Shown piece after piece: positions 34,307 through 44,645 of a stretch of DNA of 64,000 bases. Position 1 is the stretch's first letter. Each line of letters starts with the position of its first letter. Both the position numbers and the translations under genes were made by a program. The notes under the pieces were generated by a model. The model did not search any database. It was not told the DNA's origin and saw nothing but the letters and a program-made list of their open reading frames with translations. Source of the stretch: Calliopum simillimum (taxonomy: Eukaryota; Arthropoda; Insecta; Diptera; Lauxaniidae); the NCBI GenBank assembly GCA_951812925.1, contig OX638370.1:46813948-46877947 (forward strand), given 5' to 3'.

Positions 34307-34843
34307 CGCTACGTTGACATGAAGGGAACTACAATTCACCTTAAAATAGAATAAAGAAAATTAATACAAAATTCGGGTATATGCGTAAAAGACTTAGAGC
34401 TGAACATATAAATTTGGAAAAACTCGGTGTAAGGGAAATTTATATGGGAATCGATAGCTTAAGATATGTTTATTACGAGTCCATTAGTCTCCCGTGCTGA
34501 ATCGGATGCCTTAGCACATGAGCGGCCTGAAAAGGTTGCGAAAGTCAGTTTTTTTCCAAATGTCTCGCCAACGGTTAATTCTTTAGAAAAATTTTGGGAA
34601 AATTTTGTAGCTCTTAAAATTTCTTATAAAAAGTCTAACGAGTTAAACTCGTACGGCTTACAGTTCCTGAAACATAAAATTTTTCAACATTCATCTTACT
34701 CTGCTCACTTGTACGTACCATATAACTTTAGCTATATCTTAACTACAATTTGCACGAAAACACTTCTCACAATTTTTGTCAGGTAATTTTTCGAGTTGCG
34801 AAATTGTGGCCCAACATTTTTCTATAGAAGTAACTGTAAGCGA
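34307..34843. other. no recognised gene
   Basis: AT-rich, with a 106-codon open frame (34466-34786) without recognisable domains. Nothing supported. Confidence 0.4.
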
Positions 34844-34845
34844 TA

Positions 34846-35725
34846 GGGGAGATGCGTGTACCTTGGTCCGCTTTTCAGTTTTTTCAATGTGCTGGATTTT
34901 CCAAAAAAGTTTCTCTAGTTTTTTGACTAAGCTATATTTCTACAATGCTTTCAGCATCAAATGACGTGACAATGATATTTCTATGTCTTACCATTGAGTA
35001 GAAATATTACTTTTTCCATTACAATCTCAAACGGTCCAAGGTACACCATGCAAGTGTACCTTGGACTATAAAAAATAAAAGAGATTACAATGTATATAGG
35101 TAATAAATTATGAAAGAACCTTTTGTTATGTTATCAAAAGTAACATTTTTTTCAATAAAAAAAAAATGTATCATAAACTAAAATTATAACACAAAAAAGT
35201 GCATTTAAAAAAAAACCATTAATTACACAAAAATGGTTGCAAATAAATACATTAATCACGCAAATAATAATAATAGTATTATATTGAAAGGCGATTAAGG
35301 CTTCCTGGTTGCCCGTCGAAAATAGCACTCTGGTAAATAAGCATAGGTCCAAGGTACACACGGACAGCATGTTTTAAAAACTGTCAGCACCCATAACATA
35401 TATTAATAAAAACATTTAAAACACACTTAAAGTTTAAAACAATAACTAAACTTCCTTTCTGATGTTGTAAAACTGAAATATTTCAAGTAAGTTTCTCACA
35501 AAGCGTTTCGTAGTTTACTCCAAAAACTAATTTTTACAAGCCAAAAACACTTCTTCCGTCACATTTTATACACGCTTACAGCTTGACGGTCTGAAGTCTA
35601 CTAATATTAGTCAGCAGTATGATTGGAAAATTCCATAGAAGAACATTATCGTACACGTGCAACTGTTGAGTGGCAACCGGCACTCGGACCGAGGTACACT
35701 CGGACCAAGGTACACACATCTCCCC
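34846..35725. mobile_element. TA-flanked MITE with ACCTTGGTCC-rich termini
   Basis: GGGGAGATGCGTGTACCTTG at the left and the near-perfect complement at the right (about 25 bp, one mismatch) are each bordered by TA (34844-34845, 35726-35727). The motif GTACCTTGGTCC is repeated inside: a perfect 13-bp hairpin at 35034-35066, single copies near 35345, and a doubled copy at the right end. No coding capacity. TA duplication suggests a Tc1/mariner/pogo-mobilised element. Confidence 0.8.
35034..35066. repeat. Perfect 13-bp hairpin GTCCAAGGTACAC
   Basis: GTCCAAGGTACAC, loop CATGCAA, GTGTACCTTGGAC. It is built from the same motif as the MITE termini, so it may be an internal transposase binding site pair or a relic of terminal duplication. 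Confidence 0.85.
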
Positions 35726-35917
35726 TACATGTACCAAAATCTGATTTTTGCACCTCTGACCCTGAATAACTTTTTATGCGAACACAATTTCGCAATTGAC
35801 TTTTCACACTTTTTTTGTATGCATTTATAAAGATTATTCCGGTAAAAAATTGTGTGCGTTATTCGGGGTAAAATTTTTAAATTTTTTTATAATTTCCAGT
35901 GGCCTTAAAAAGAAAAA

Positions 35918-37000
35918 CTAGTAAGGGTGTTACCTTTGGCCTAGCCAAACATTCAACACCCTACATTGCAGTATTTTGAAAATTTTGCTTATATGGAAGG
36001 TGCCACGCCCTATTGTCACCTAGTTCACCCAGTTTTTGCTCAGAGCTTGCATTTATAGTTCCTAGTATCTGTGTGCAATTTAGTTGGATTGTCTCAAAAA
36101 ACGTTTTCAGTATAGAGTCAAATTTTTTCAACTGAGCCACCTAAAACGGACTTTTCGAAATGAAAATATTTTTTCCCCTTATCGGGTACGTTTAAGGATC
36201 AGAAAATTTGTGTCGTTCAAATTTTTTTCAAAATTTTAGTTTTTCTAAATGCAAGAAAAAAACTCACGAAAGTTCTACTGTACGCAACACATGGAAAAAC
36301 TTAAATTTTGAAAAAATTTGAACGCCAAAAGATTTCTGATCCTTAAACGTACCCGATAAGGGGAAAAAATATTTTCATTTCGAAAAGTCCGTTTTAGGTG
36401 GCTCGGTTGAAAAAATTTTACTCCATAGCGTTTTGAAATTTTTGCTTATATGAGAGGTGCCACGCCTTCTTGTCCGAGTTCACCGAGTATTTGCTCAAAG
36501 ATTGCATTTATAGTTTTTAGTGTTTGAGTGAAATTTGGTTCGATTATCTCAAAAAACTCTTTCAGTATGGCATTTCGAAACTTTTGCGTACATGGGAGGT
36601 GCCACACCCTCTTGTCCGAATTTTCCTAGATTTTGCCCAGAGCTTGCGCTAACCATTTCTAGTATTTATCTGTATTGTGGTTGCATTTCCGTGAAAAATA
36701 CTCTTAAAGTTGCATTTTGAATATATTTTTTGTATGTCCGTTGACCGATTTTGCTCATTTTCAATCCCTCGAGCTAACTTTTATCGCAAATCTAATGTAC
36801 CAAATTTTGTCAAATTATTTTGCGCATTTTGCGGATATTTCCACAGACGGACGGCCTGCCAGTCAGACAGACGGACATGTCTACATCGACTCAGGATGTA
36901 ACGCTGATCAAGAATATATGCACTTTTCTGTGCCTGCCACGCCTCCTTTTTTGCGTTACAAACGGAAGGACAAAGTGAATACACCCCGGGTGTAGGGTAT
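35918..37000 (-). mobile_element. HINE/Helentron-like element, copy A4, inverted and interrupted
   Basis: Minus-strand copy: 5' end ATACCC at 37000 next to a T (A on the plus strand), 3' hairpin as TTTGGCCTAGCCAAA and terminal CTAG at 35921-35918. The internal units are in reverse (GAGGTGCCACGCC near 36455, GGAGGTGCCACACCC near 36597). It is more diverged than A1-A3, and a 306-bp foldback element sits inside one unit at 36116-36421. Confidence 0.75.
36116..36421. mobile_element. Foldback MITE nested in A4
   Basis: Two nearly identical arms of about 130 bp in opposite orientation (AACTGAGCCACCTAAAACGG ... CTTATCGGGTACGTTTAAGG against its complement at 36335-36410) are separated by about 47 bp. 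Comparison with uninterrupted units of family A shows the host sequence CAGTATAG/CGTTTTG split here, with ATAG present on both sides as a possible short duplication. Confidence 0.85.
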
Positions 37001-37002
37001 AA

Positions 37003-37467
37003 TAAGCATCAGACGTGCTTAAAACCTTTAAGGGCATCACCTCTTCTGGACATAGTATGTAAAGCACAATCCACTTCCGTCGGCGTTAAAAATATCATTT
37101 ACACTTATTGCATTTTCTAAGGATTTTCTCCATGATCTTTACGAAAGACGACACCTTAACGGTTTGGGTTTTGCCATAACCAGTCAGGAGTAGTATTAAA
37201 ATCTTTATTGAAAACTGTTTAGATTTTTCCATCAGTATAATTTTTCTTACTTTTAATATTGTTGATCTTTTAAAAGGGGTATTTTACATGTATTTTCCAT
37301 TTGAAAACCATTTCTTCCTATTCATTAACCGGAGAAACCAGTTAAGCGGGAATCAATTAACATGGGATTTGGGTGCCTTTTTCAATGAGGACATTGTCAC
37401 TAGGCTTTTTTAGTTCAATTATCCGGGGAAATCAATTAAAAGAGGGTCATTTAAGCGGGGTCTACTG
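37003..37467 (-). pseudogene. pogo/Tigger-like element remnant
   Basis: On the minus strand 37107-37055 reads SVNDIFNADGSGLC, matching the first catalytic box of pogo/Tigger/Jerky transposases (D-[IV]-F-N-A-D-E-[ST]-G-L), with the usual E replaced by G. Shortly after, in another frame, comes ALKGFK, as in the family's K-T-x-A-L-K-G. The right terminus reads, inverted, CAGTAGACCCCGCTTAA next to TA (37468-37469), typical of pogo/Tigger ends, and AAGCGGG is repeated subterminally (37335, 37452). Most of the transposase is gone. HINE copy A4 directly abuts the left side and may have truncated it. Confidence 0.5.
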
Positions 37468-37599
37468 TATTTTGTTCAGTGACAAAAACACTGTTACGAA
37501 CTCTCGATTTGAAAATAAGGAAAATAAGTTAAACAGTTGTTTAAAAAATTTCACTACCAAAAGTTAGATAGGTAAAAAGTTATTGCAATTTATTGTAGG

Positions 37600-38000
37600 C
37601 ATCGAAAGAAAAGGAAAAATATAATTTTTTCTAATTTATGAGGGCCATCACAAAACTTTTATCAACCTAGTTGTGCTCCTTAGAGATTTAAAAAATATTT
37701 TAATTTATGAGACCCACCCGTAAAAATTTATAATCTTAATTGTGTTCCTTCATATTAGGATCACGTGGTGTAAAATCCATCCAAATCGATTAAGCGGTCT
37801 TTGAGAAACTGCTATTCGAAGAAATATTTTTTATAAGAGCCACCCTTAAAATGTATGCTGAATAAAAGTTTTATGTCTACGTTGTACTCCTTAACATAAG
37901 GACTACGCTTTGTAAATTTTATGTAAATCAATTAATGGGTCTTTGAGAAAAAGTTTATGCGATTTTGTCATTTGGGACTCACATCAATGGTCGTTTTCAA
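37600..38000. repeat. Degenerate tandem repeat, unit about 140 bp
   Basis: Three phrases of the type TTATGAGRCCCACCC ... GTGYTCCTT ... CGATTAAGCGGTCTTTGAGA recur near 37632, 37705 and 37840 with strong drift. Non-coding, satellite-like. Confidence 0.45.
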
Positions 38001-38492
38001 GGTCAAAAAACTTCTACTTCAAATAAAAATTTCAAATGTCATCGCAAAATTTTTTTTTTTTGCATTTATGTAAAGTATTTATTTATATTATAAGAGAATA
38101 ATTAAAAGTACAATGTTAATTGTAATTCGTGAGTTTAAATTAAATATAAAAAGCTTTCATAGCAAGAATATTACTAAATCATTTTAAAGAATAAAACTTA
38201 AGAAAATAGAGCGAGCTTCTTTTGTGCACGGCAGAAAACCAAAGACTTGCTACGACGACTGAATACGAACGACTACTAAACCTTCGCTTCGGTTCTCAGG
38301 GTATGCTGCTGGCTCTCTTGTACATGACATTCTTACATTTATTTTAAGTTTAATCGCATTTAAGATTCATAGCTTCAAAAATTTATTCACACTGGTCACT
38401 TTAAAAGTGAAACTTTCTCACATCACGTTTTGACTTTTCAAATTCTTAGTCTATTGGTAAAAGAGTGTGTCAGATGCGTTTAAGTAGATGTT
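38001..38492. other. no recognised gene; likely 3' flank of the Myb/SANT gene
   Basis: AT-rich, lying just downstream of the minus-strand gene. I see no domain. Confidence 0.4.
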
Positions 38493-40572
38493 CTATTCTG
38501 CTATTGTCTGATGTTTTCCATTTTCAATTTGTGCTTTTAATAATTCAATTTTTAGTAGCAAAGCTTCCTTCTCCAAGTCCTGCATTTGCCTTTTATGTTC
38601 TTGCTGTTCTTCCATAAATCTTTTTTCAAGAATTTTCTGCAGAATCTCTGCATTAAGCAAGGTTTTTCGGAGCTCCAGAACATCAATTTTCAAATAAGTT
38701 AGTTTGTTGAATATTCTTTTGGCTTTTCTGCAAAAAAAAAAAAAAAAAATAATAATAATCATTGCAGTAAGTACATATTAGTAACTTTTTATTTGTTTAT
38801 CGCACATTTTTTATTTTATTGTTAAATAACTCCTAGTAGTGAAAGTTCTTATTCCATTTAAACTTGAATACTTCGTGCATTGTTGACCTATTCAACGTGA
38901 TAACCGATTTTCTGGGTCGAATTTCGGTTACCAAATGGTCTTCACAACAAACCAAAATAAAAATAGTAATTTTGAATCTGGCATCAGAATCGCAATATCT
39001 CGTATGGTTTCCGAGATATCAAAAAAAAAAAAAAAAAAAAATACATCCAACAAAATTTAAGAGTAAATTGTATCCATTTGGACCCAAACGGAAACACTGG
39101 CTTCCCCTAATTTTTGACATTATCTTGTGACCTTATCTTCACTCACAGAATTTAGCAGTACAGCCAAAAATAAGAGATAGGGTAACTTTTACCGGTTTTC
39201 AGTTAAAAGTGGAATTCAGTGCTTAGACATGTAGTGAACATATTAGTACTGATTTGAAGTCAATTATCAAATTACAAATATCAATAAAAGCGGTCTTAAC
39301 GAACCTCTATCCTGTAAGAATTGATAATTGACATACTTTGAACTTCGATGTCTACAAACTTGAGTTTTTCATTTTACGATTTCAAAATGCTATACCTCAA
39401 TTTTTGGAATTTTCCAGTGATCGTGGTGTTATTTTATTCAAAATTGTATGGTTTTTAGAAAATGCAAAAAACGGTTTTTACAATATTTTGTGAAAATAAG
39501 GTACCTTTTCCACTGAAAGGTCACATATATTGAACTTTTTGGAAGAACTTACGTACTTACGTGTAGATCTATTTCAAATTGAGACATATGCCAACACACT
39601 GATTGAAGTTTGGTATTTCAAAAGGTTTTTCATACCCTTACATAATAACTGCGTTAAAAATTTAAGTATTGAGAATGAAATTTTTGACTTTTTATTAATT
39701 TCCAATTCAATAGCAATTGGTTTTTCAGACGAAGCGAATAATTACAGTTCAGCAATTATGGAACTGAGTATCTATGAATAAAACGTTTACAAACTAAAAA
39801 TCGCAGTTAAAATTTGACTCAGTGGAAGCCCTAAACTCAATAACGGACTTAATTGATAGAATAAATGAATAGACCTACTTACTTATAACCGAATGTTTTT
39901 TTGATTTGAATGATTTTGCTGTCCAGTCACTCCATTCTTTTTGTGGTATTTTTTCTTCTTCAGAGCTTTTTCTTTTGCTGTCACCTACAGGAACATCCCC
40001 TGTATTTAAAGCTAGGTCAAGTTTTATGAATAATTTAAAAAATTTCTTTAAAAGTACTCTTATGAGGAAACGAAAATGTAATAGTTACCATTAATTTCTT
40101 GGTTTCTTGAAATTGCTTCTAAAATGTAAACATTAAACAAAATGAAACTGAGTTAAACTTAATGAAAGATCTTACTTGGACTTATTCCATCAAAATCGTA
40201 AACGCTTTCATCACCTTCGCAAGACAAAAGTATCATGTTTTTAATTTTTTCCTCTGTTAAAGTTAAGGCAGAAGGCGAAATTGTGTCGCCATTGTATAAC
40301 TCATCCCGTGCAGCACTAACTTTCTTCTTCGTGATCTTTTTTAATGCTTCGAATTTTAGTTTCAGATGTCGTGCATCACGGAAGGAGCCACCACTCGCCC
40401 TATTGAATTCTGATTCAACGTTTTTCCATGCAAGCTTCTTTTCCTTCCAAGTCATTGCATTACTTTTCTGATTATCGATGATGTTCCTTTTATTTTCTAC
40501 AAGAGAAACCAATAATTCGGTTTCTTCGCTTGTAAAATTTAGATTTCTTTTACGTTTTAATTTATATTCCAT
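38493..40572 (-). CDS. Myb/SANT-like DNA-binding protein with C-terminal coiled coil, four exons
   Basis: Exons on the minus strand: 40572-40176, 40118-40089, 39999-39883 and 38722-38493. Introns begin GTAAGA, GTAACT and GTAAGT and end in TTTTAG, TACAG and AAAAG. The join is 774 bases, 257 residues and a stop. The last acceptor was chosen because it keeps the frame; TGCAG five bases upstream would shift it. Residues 10-100 are the Myb/SANT-like domain (NFTSEETELLVSLVE, MTWKEKKLAWKNVESEFN, LKLKFEALKKITKKK). A basic/acidic linker follows (GDSKRKSSEEEK, KEWSDWTAK). Residues about 190-250 form a leucine/glutamate-rich coiled coil (LRKTLLNAEILQKIL). This layout matches insect Myb/SANT-like proteins, presumed nuclear DNA-binding factors, often present in multiple copies and sometimes derived from Harbinger elements. 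It has no lesions, the only such gene here. Target and function are unknown. Confidence 0.75.
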
Positions 40573-42480
40573 TTTAACTTAAATTTATTTGTGTTATTTC
40601 CATTTTTTTAAATGAATAAACTAACAACTCCCAACGAAAATGTAACCAAAAATAGTTTAACTCAAAACAATTTAGGATCTGTTTCACTGCCTCTGATAAA
40701 GTTACTGATAGTGCTATCTATCAGATATGTGCTATATAAACAAATTTCTGTTCCACAAGTTTCTGATATAAAAATTTTGCAGATAAAGTTTCTTTTAAAT
40801 TACAAGTCACATTTTGTTGCTGATAAAGTTTTATCTCACAGATAACTAAAATAGAAATATAATAAAGACAAAAATATAATATGGGATTTTTCAGGCTTAT
40901 TCGTTTTTACTATTTTTCATTAACTTTAGTTGAATTACTTTTTTAGAGAGCACACACAAATGGCGCTAAGTTCAAATCTTGCGTGAACTATAGGACACCC
41001 TTATATCTCCGGAACAAGAAATCATAGAGACATGGCGACATGGTACATGTACTAATAGAAGCGTATTTAAATTTTATATTGAGGACTTAAATCCTGAAGA
41101 ATTGTCTTATCTCGACTTAAGTTGTTTTGTTAAAAGTCCACAGAGTTGAATTAAAAATGTTAGCTTTCGTTTTTGTAAAGGTAACCGAAGATGAATGTAT
41201 TTGAGGCCATTTTTTTTTTAACTTCACTGTACATAATAAGAGAAATGTGAAGTGCAAACGTTACAAACACAAGAAAACAAAGCCAACGGCAATAAAATAA
41301 CGGATATAAAAACAAGAGAACACATTTTTTCTTTTTAAATTCGACCTTTGTGCGCGCACTTAAGCAAAAACAAGAACAATAAACACAGCTACAACAACAT
41401 CAACTATTTTGACATTGAGTGACAGTTCTTGGGGGCTTTTGAAATTGTGCAACGGATTTCGTTGGTAGACTTCTGTGGTAACTGATAACACCCCATGAGA
41501 TTCAAGTGTTGGAGTAGAAAAGAACTTTGATAGTGCGTGTTGTTAATTCGTGGCAAAGCCACTATGCCATGTTCACAGTTTTAACAGTTAATTATGTACA
41601 GTTTTTTAGACAGGCTTACAGTCTTAAAATTACTTTCTAGTAGGTACAAATTATATATTTTTTTTAAATTTTAGTATGGAAAGAATAAATTCAAAATATT
41701 TTTGGTTTTTGAACTGTTATCCTGTTTTATTTAAAATTAGTCATTAAAAGCCAATGGGTGAATCTCAGACAACTATGCTTTTTCCGATAAGATAATTTTT
41801 TTCGATTTATGGCAGTTTCCTGTTGTTTTTTTGTGTAAAAACACAAAAAAAAAACTCACCTTGTAAGTAGATCCATTACAAGTGTGAATTTACGGTTTTA
41901 GGGTGAAACTAGGAAATTTTGTTTCCACGTTTGTGACCGAGCCATGGTACAGATAGATTTTGGTTTTGAAGCGTTTTGATCGGAGATATACTGTATTCAA
42001 TGACAAATTTACACTGTCAGAATACTTTTTTAACAGTGTTATAACTCTGGTGGTCCAGCTTTATTAAGTCGTCCTCGGCTTTATTAAGTCGTTTCTGGTG
42101 GTTTGGAAGGTCACCCGATGGTTTCATAGTCAAAACGAAGAATATCTAAATGTACTACAAGAAAAGCATCTTTGGCGAACTATCAACAAGCCTTAATTGA
42201 TGGATTCCTGGGACACCGTAGCTAAGCTATTCGGAATTTTTAAGATGGTTTGAAACGAAATTTACTTTCCTTCAATAACAAAATAGGCGTAACATGCCCC
42301 TTTTCCATGCATTTCATGGTAAAAGGAATCAACATTGGTTTCGTAATCTTCCAAACGCTTATTTTTTAAATTATTCTCAGTGAATTTGTGAACATAATAA
42401 AGAGTAAGAGAGTAGCTTTTTTGAATTCATTTGAAATTTTGATTGCTGATCAACTCTCAAAAAATTTAAGTTAATTTTCA
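40573..42480. other. no recognised gene
   Basis: AT-rich sequence upstream of the Myb/SANT gene; its promoter should lie in the first few hundred bases but no clear motif was seen. AACTTCACTGTA at 41211-41222 is the complement of TACAGTGAAGTT seen at 31792 and 32267. The 5' end of the Helitron that follows may be in this stretch. Confidence 0.4.
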
Positions 42481-42554
42481 ATGCCATTTGTTGATCAACG
42501 CTCAACATATTTAAATTTATTATCAAAACATTTCAATGCAATTTCTGTGCAGTT

Positions 42555-43720
42555 ATGCCTCCCAAAAAACGAGTGCTCGGTCGTTCTACGTCTCAAGCAA
42601 AACGAAACTCAGAAACAAACGAACAACGAGAAGCGAGATTGGAATCCGACCGAGAGCTTCATGCTCAAGCGCGTTCATTGGAAACTAACGAGCAACGAAA
42701 TGCAAGATTAGAAACCGACCGAGAACTTCATGCTCGAGCCCGTTTATCGGAAACAAACGAGCAATGAAATGCAAGATTGGAATCCAACTGTAAAGTTCAT
42801 GCTCGAGCCCGTTCATCGGAAACAAACGAGCAACGAAATGCAAGATTGGAAACCGACAGAGAACTTCATGCTCAAGCCCGTTCATCGGAAACAAACGTGC
42901 AACGCGAATCCAGACTGCTTACCATCCGAATGTACACTGCTCGAGCCAGATGAACCACTCACGTTGACTTATGTATATCTTCAGTGCATTCCATTACAAT
43001 GCTAACTATAACTACAGCATTCATCCAAGTGTGGTTATTGGAAAAATGGATGAACTATGCACATATTGCAGTACATTCAAATTTAAGAATGAATCACCAG
43101 GAATGTGCTGTGCTGGTAGAAAAGTTAAATTACCAGAATTACATCTACCACCCGAACCATTATCAAAGTTGGTATCAGGCGACACGAGCGAATCAAAACT
43201 TTTTTAACGAATATACGCAAGTACAATACAAGTTTCCAAATGACATCATTCGGTGCAACGAATATCGTGCGCGACAACTATATGCCAACATTCAAAGTAC
43301 AACGTCAAATATATCATCAAGCTGGATCATTACTACCATTGCCAGATACGGACCATAAATTTCTTCAAATTTATTTCATGGGAAACAGATGAACAAATAG
43401 ATCAACGTTGTCGATACAATACGGGCACTAGACGAGACAAACTTTATTCGATCAACACAACGAATTGATTCAATTGTTTAGAACTGCCCTTGACCAAATG
43501 CCAGCAGATGAGTACAGAGTTATAATAAGAGCAGATAAAACACCTGTCGGACAACACGAAAGACGATACAATGCACCAACAATTGACGAAGTGGCGATTG
43601 TTATAGTTGGCGAAGAATTTAACGCACGTGATATAATTCTTCATCGCAGAAATGGTAATGTTCAGCGAGTCGCAGAAAATTTTTTTTTTTACAAAATGAA
43701 CTCCTTAGTAACAAATTAAA
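42555..43720 (+). pseudogene. Helitron RepHel protein, N-terminal part only
   Basis: Starts MPPKKRVLGRSTSQAKRN and continues with four imperfect copies of a 23-residue repeat of the type ETNEQRNARLETDRELHARA, the repetitive N-terminus of insect Helitron proteins (ATP-dependent helicase PIF1-like annotations). Next, in shifting frames, come MDELCTYCSTFKFKNESPGM (zinc-finger-like C-x2-C and CC), VKLPELHLPPEPL, a QAGSLLPLPDTDHKFLQIYF segment and then ALDQMPADEYRVIIRADKTP and VAIVIVGEEFNARDIILHRR of the helitron-like N domain. It stops at about 43720, before the HUH Rep motifs and the helicase. At least three frameshifts or stops are present. It is a 3'-deleted dead Helitron. Confidence 0.8.
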
Positions 43721-44004
43721 AAAAATGTACAAATAATTTAAATCATTAAAAAAAAACATTTATAAATTACAAAATAAATTAAAAACAAATTAAATTTAAA
43801 AAAAATCATTCCCATTGATTTATTTTTATACTAAGTCAGAAAGATAAAAAATAAGGGAGGGCAGAACTTGGTAGAGCTCGCAAACTATCGATAGTGGACG
43901 ATAGTTTGAGATGGTTTAAAATGAAATTAACTTTTCCATAATACAGTGGTATATATGAACGCTTTTATCTATATCTTATAAGCTATTGGGAATGAAAAAA
44001 CAAA
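43721..44004. other. AT-rich Helitron 3' region
   Basis: No ORF. Lies between the truncated RepHel frame and the Helitron terminus, and contains CTATCGATAGT and AACTATCGT-type inverted words near 43885-43910. Confidence 0.4.
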
Positions 44005-44040
44005 ACAAACATGCCTAGCGAAGCGGGCAGGGAAGGCTAG
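44005..44040 (+). mobile_element. Helitron 3' terminus (hairpin and CTAG)
   Basis: ATGCCTAGCGAAGCGGGCAG then GGAAGG and CTAG followed by T. CCTAGC-GAA-GCGGG can form a bulged hairpin about ten bases before the terminal CTAG, as in canonical Helitrons that insert between A and T. Together with the ORF at 42555 it defines the right border of a Helitron deleted between 43720 and here. Confidence 0.6.
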
Positions 44041-44246
44041 TTTAAAATAAAAAATTGCTATATTTGTGTTTCATGTTTGTTCACATGTTCATAGTTTTAA
44101 AATTGGAATTTTCATTATTTTTTTCGTTTATTTAAAACATAAAGTAAGTGTTTGTATATTTAAGACTGTGTTTTTTGAAAATGTTTAAATTGAAGAACTG
44201 TGTCTAGGAAAAATTTTATCGTTTATTTTTAGAATAAAGAGTTGCC

Positions 44247-44279
44247 CTGAGGATGTCAACATAAAATTGACGAAACGTC
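44247..44279 (+). ncRNA. Hammerhead-ribozyme-like core, Penelope style
   Basis: CTGAGGA, one extra T, stem GTCAA, 7-base loop, stem TTGAC, then GAAA and CGTC. This reproduces the conserved order of a hammerhead core (CUGANGA - stem II - GAAA). Such cores with short stems occur in Penelope-like elements. The extra base between CTGAGGA and stem II and the lack of an obvious stem III closing in a UH cleavage site make activity doubtful. No Penelope reverse transcriptase is visible nearby. Confidence 0.35.
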
Positions 44280-44499
44280 GGCAAATAATTTGAATTTTAA
44301 TGTTTTCATTTAAAATTTGAAATTGAACAGCACTGGTAACCTCCATAAAACAAAAAAAAAAAAAAAAAAAAAAACTGGCTTTGCACATCATATTTTATAT
44401 CTCTTTGGTAGAATAGCTATCTACTTCTGCCTCTTTTATACACCATCCCAAACTCTGAATCACACCTAAAAGAGATCCGAAGATCAAACAGCGAAATTT

Positions 44500-44645
44500 A
44501 CAGCACTTGAGTGGCATCCACAAGGCAGCTTAGAAAGGTAAATCAAACGTCACCTGGAAAAAGTCTTTGGAGTTGGAACTCAAACGGAAGTGTCTTGGAA
44601 AGAGATAAAAGTCATTGCATATTGGCCTTATACTCAAGTATGAGT
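44500..44645 (+). pseudogene. Decayed non-LTR polymerase C-terminus
   Basis: Reads TALEWHPQGS, a stop, then HLEKVFGVGTQTEVSWKEIK and VIAYWPYTQ, clearly parallel to ALQWNPQGS ... LEKEIQGSGKSWQEIKVIA in the fragment at 25343-25857. It is a second, older and shorter copy of that RTE-like family. Confidence 0.65.
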
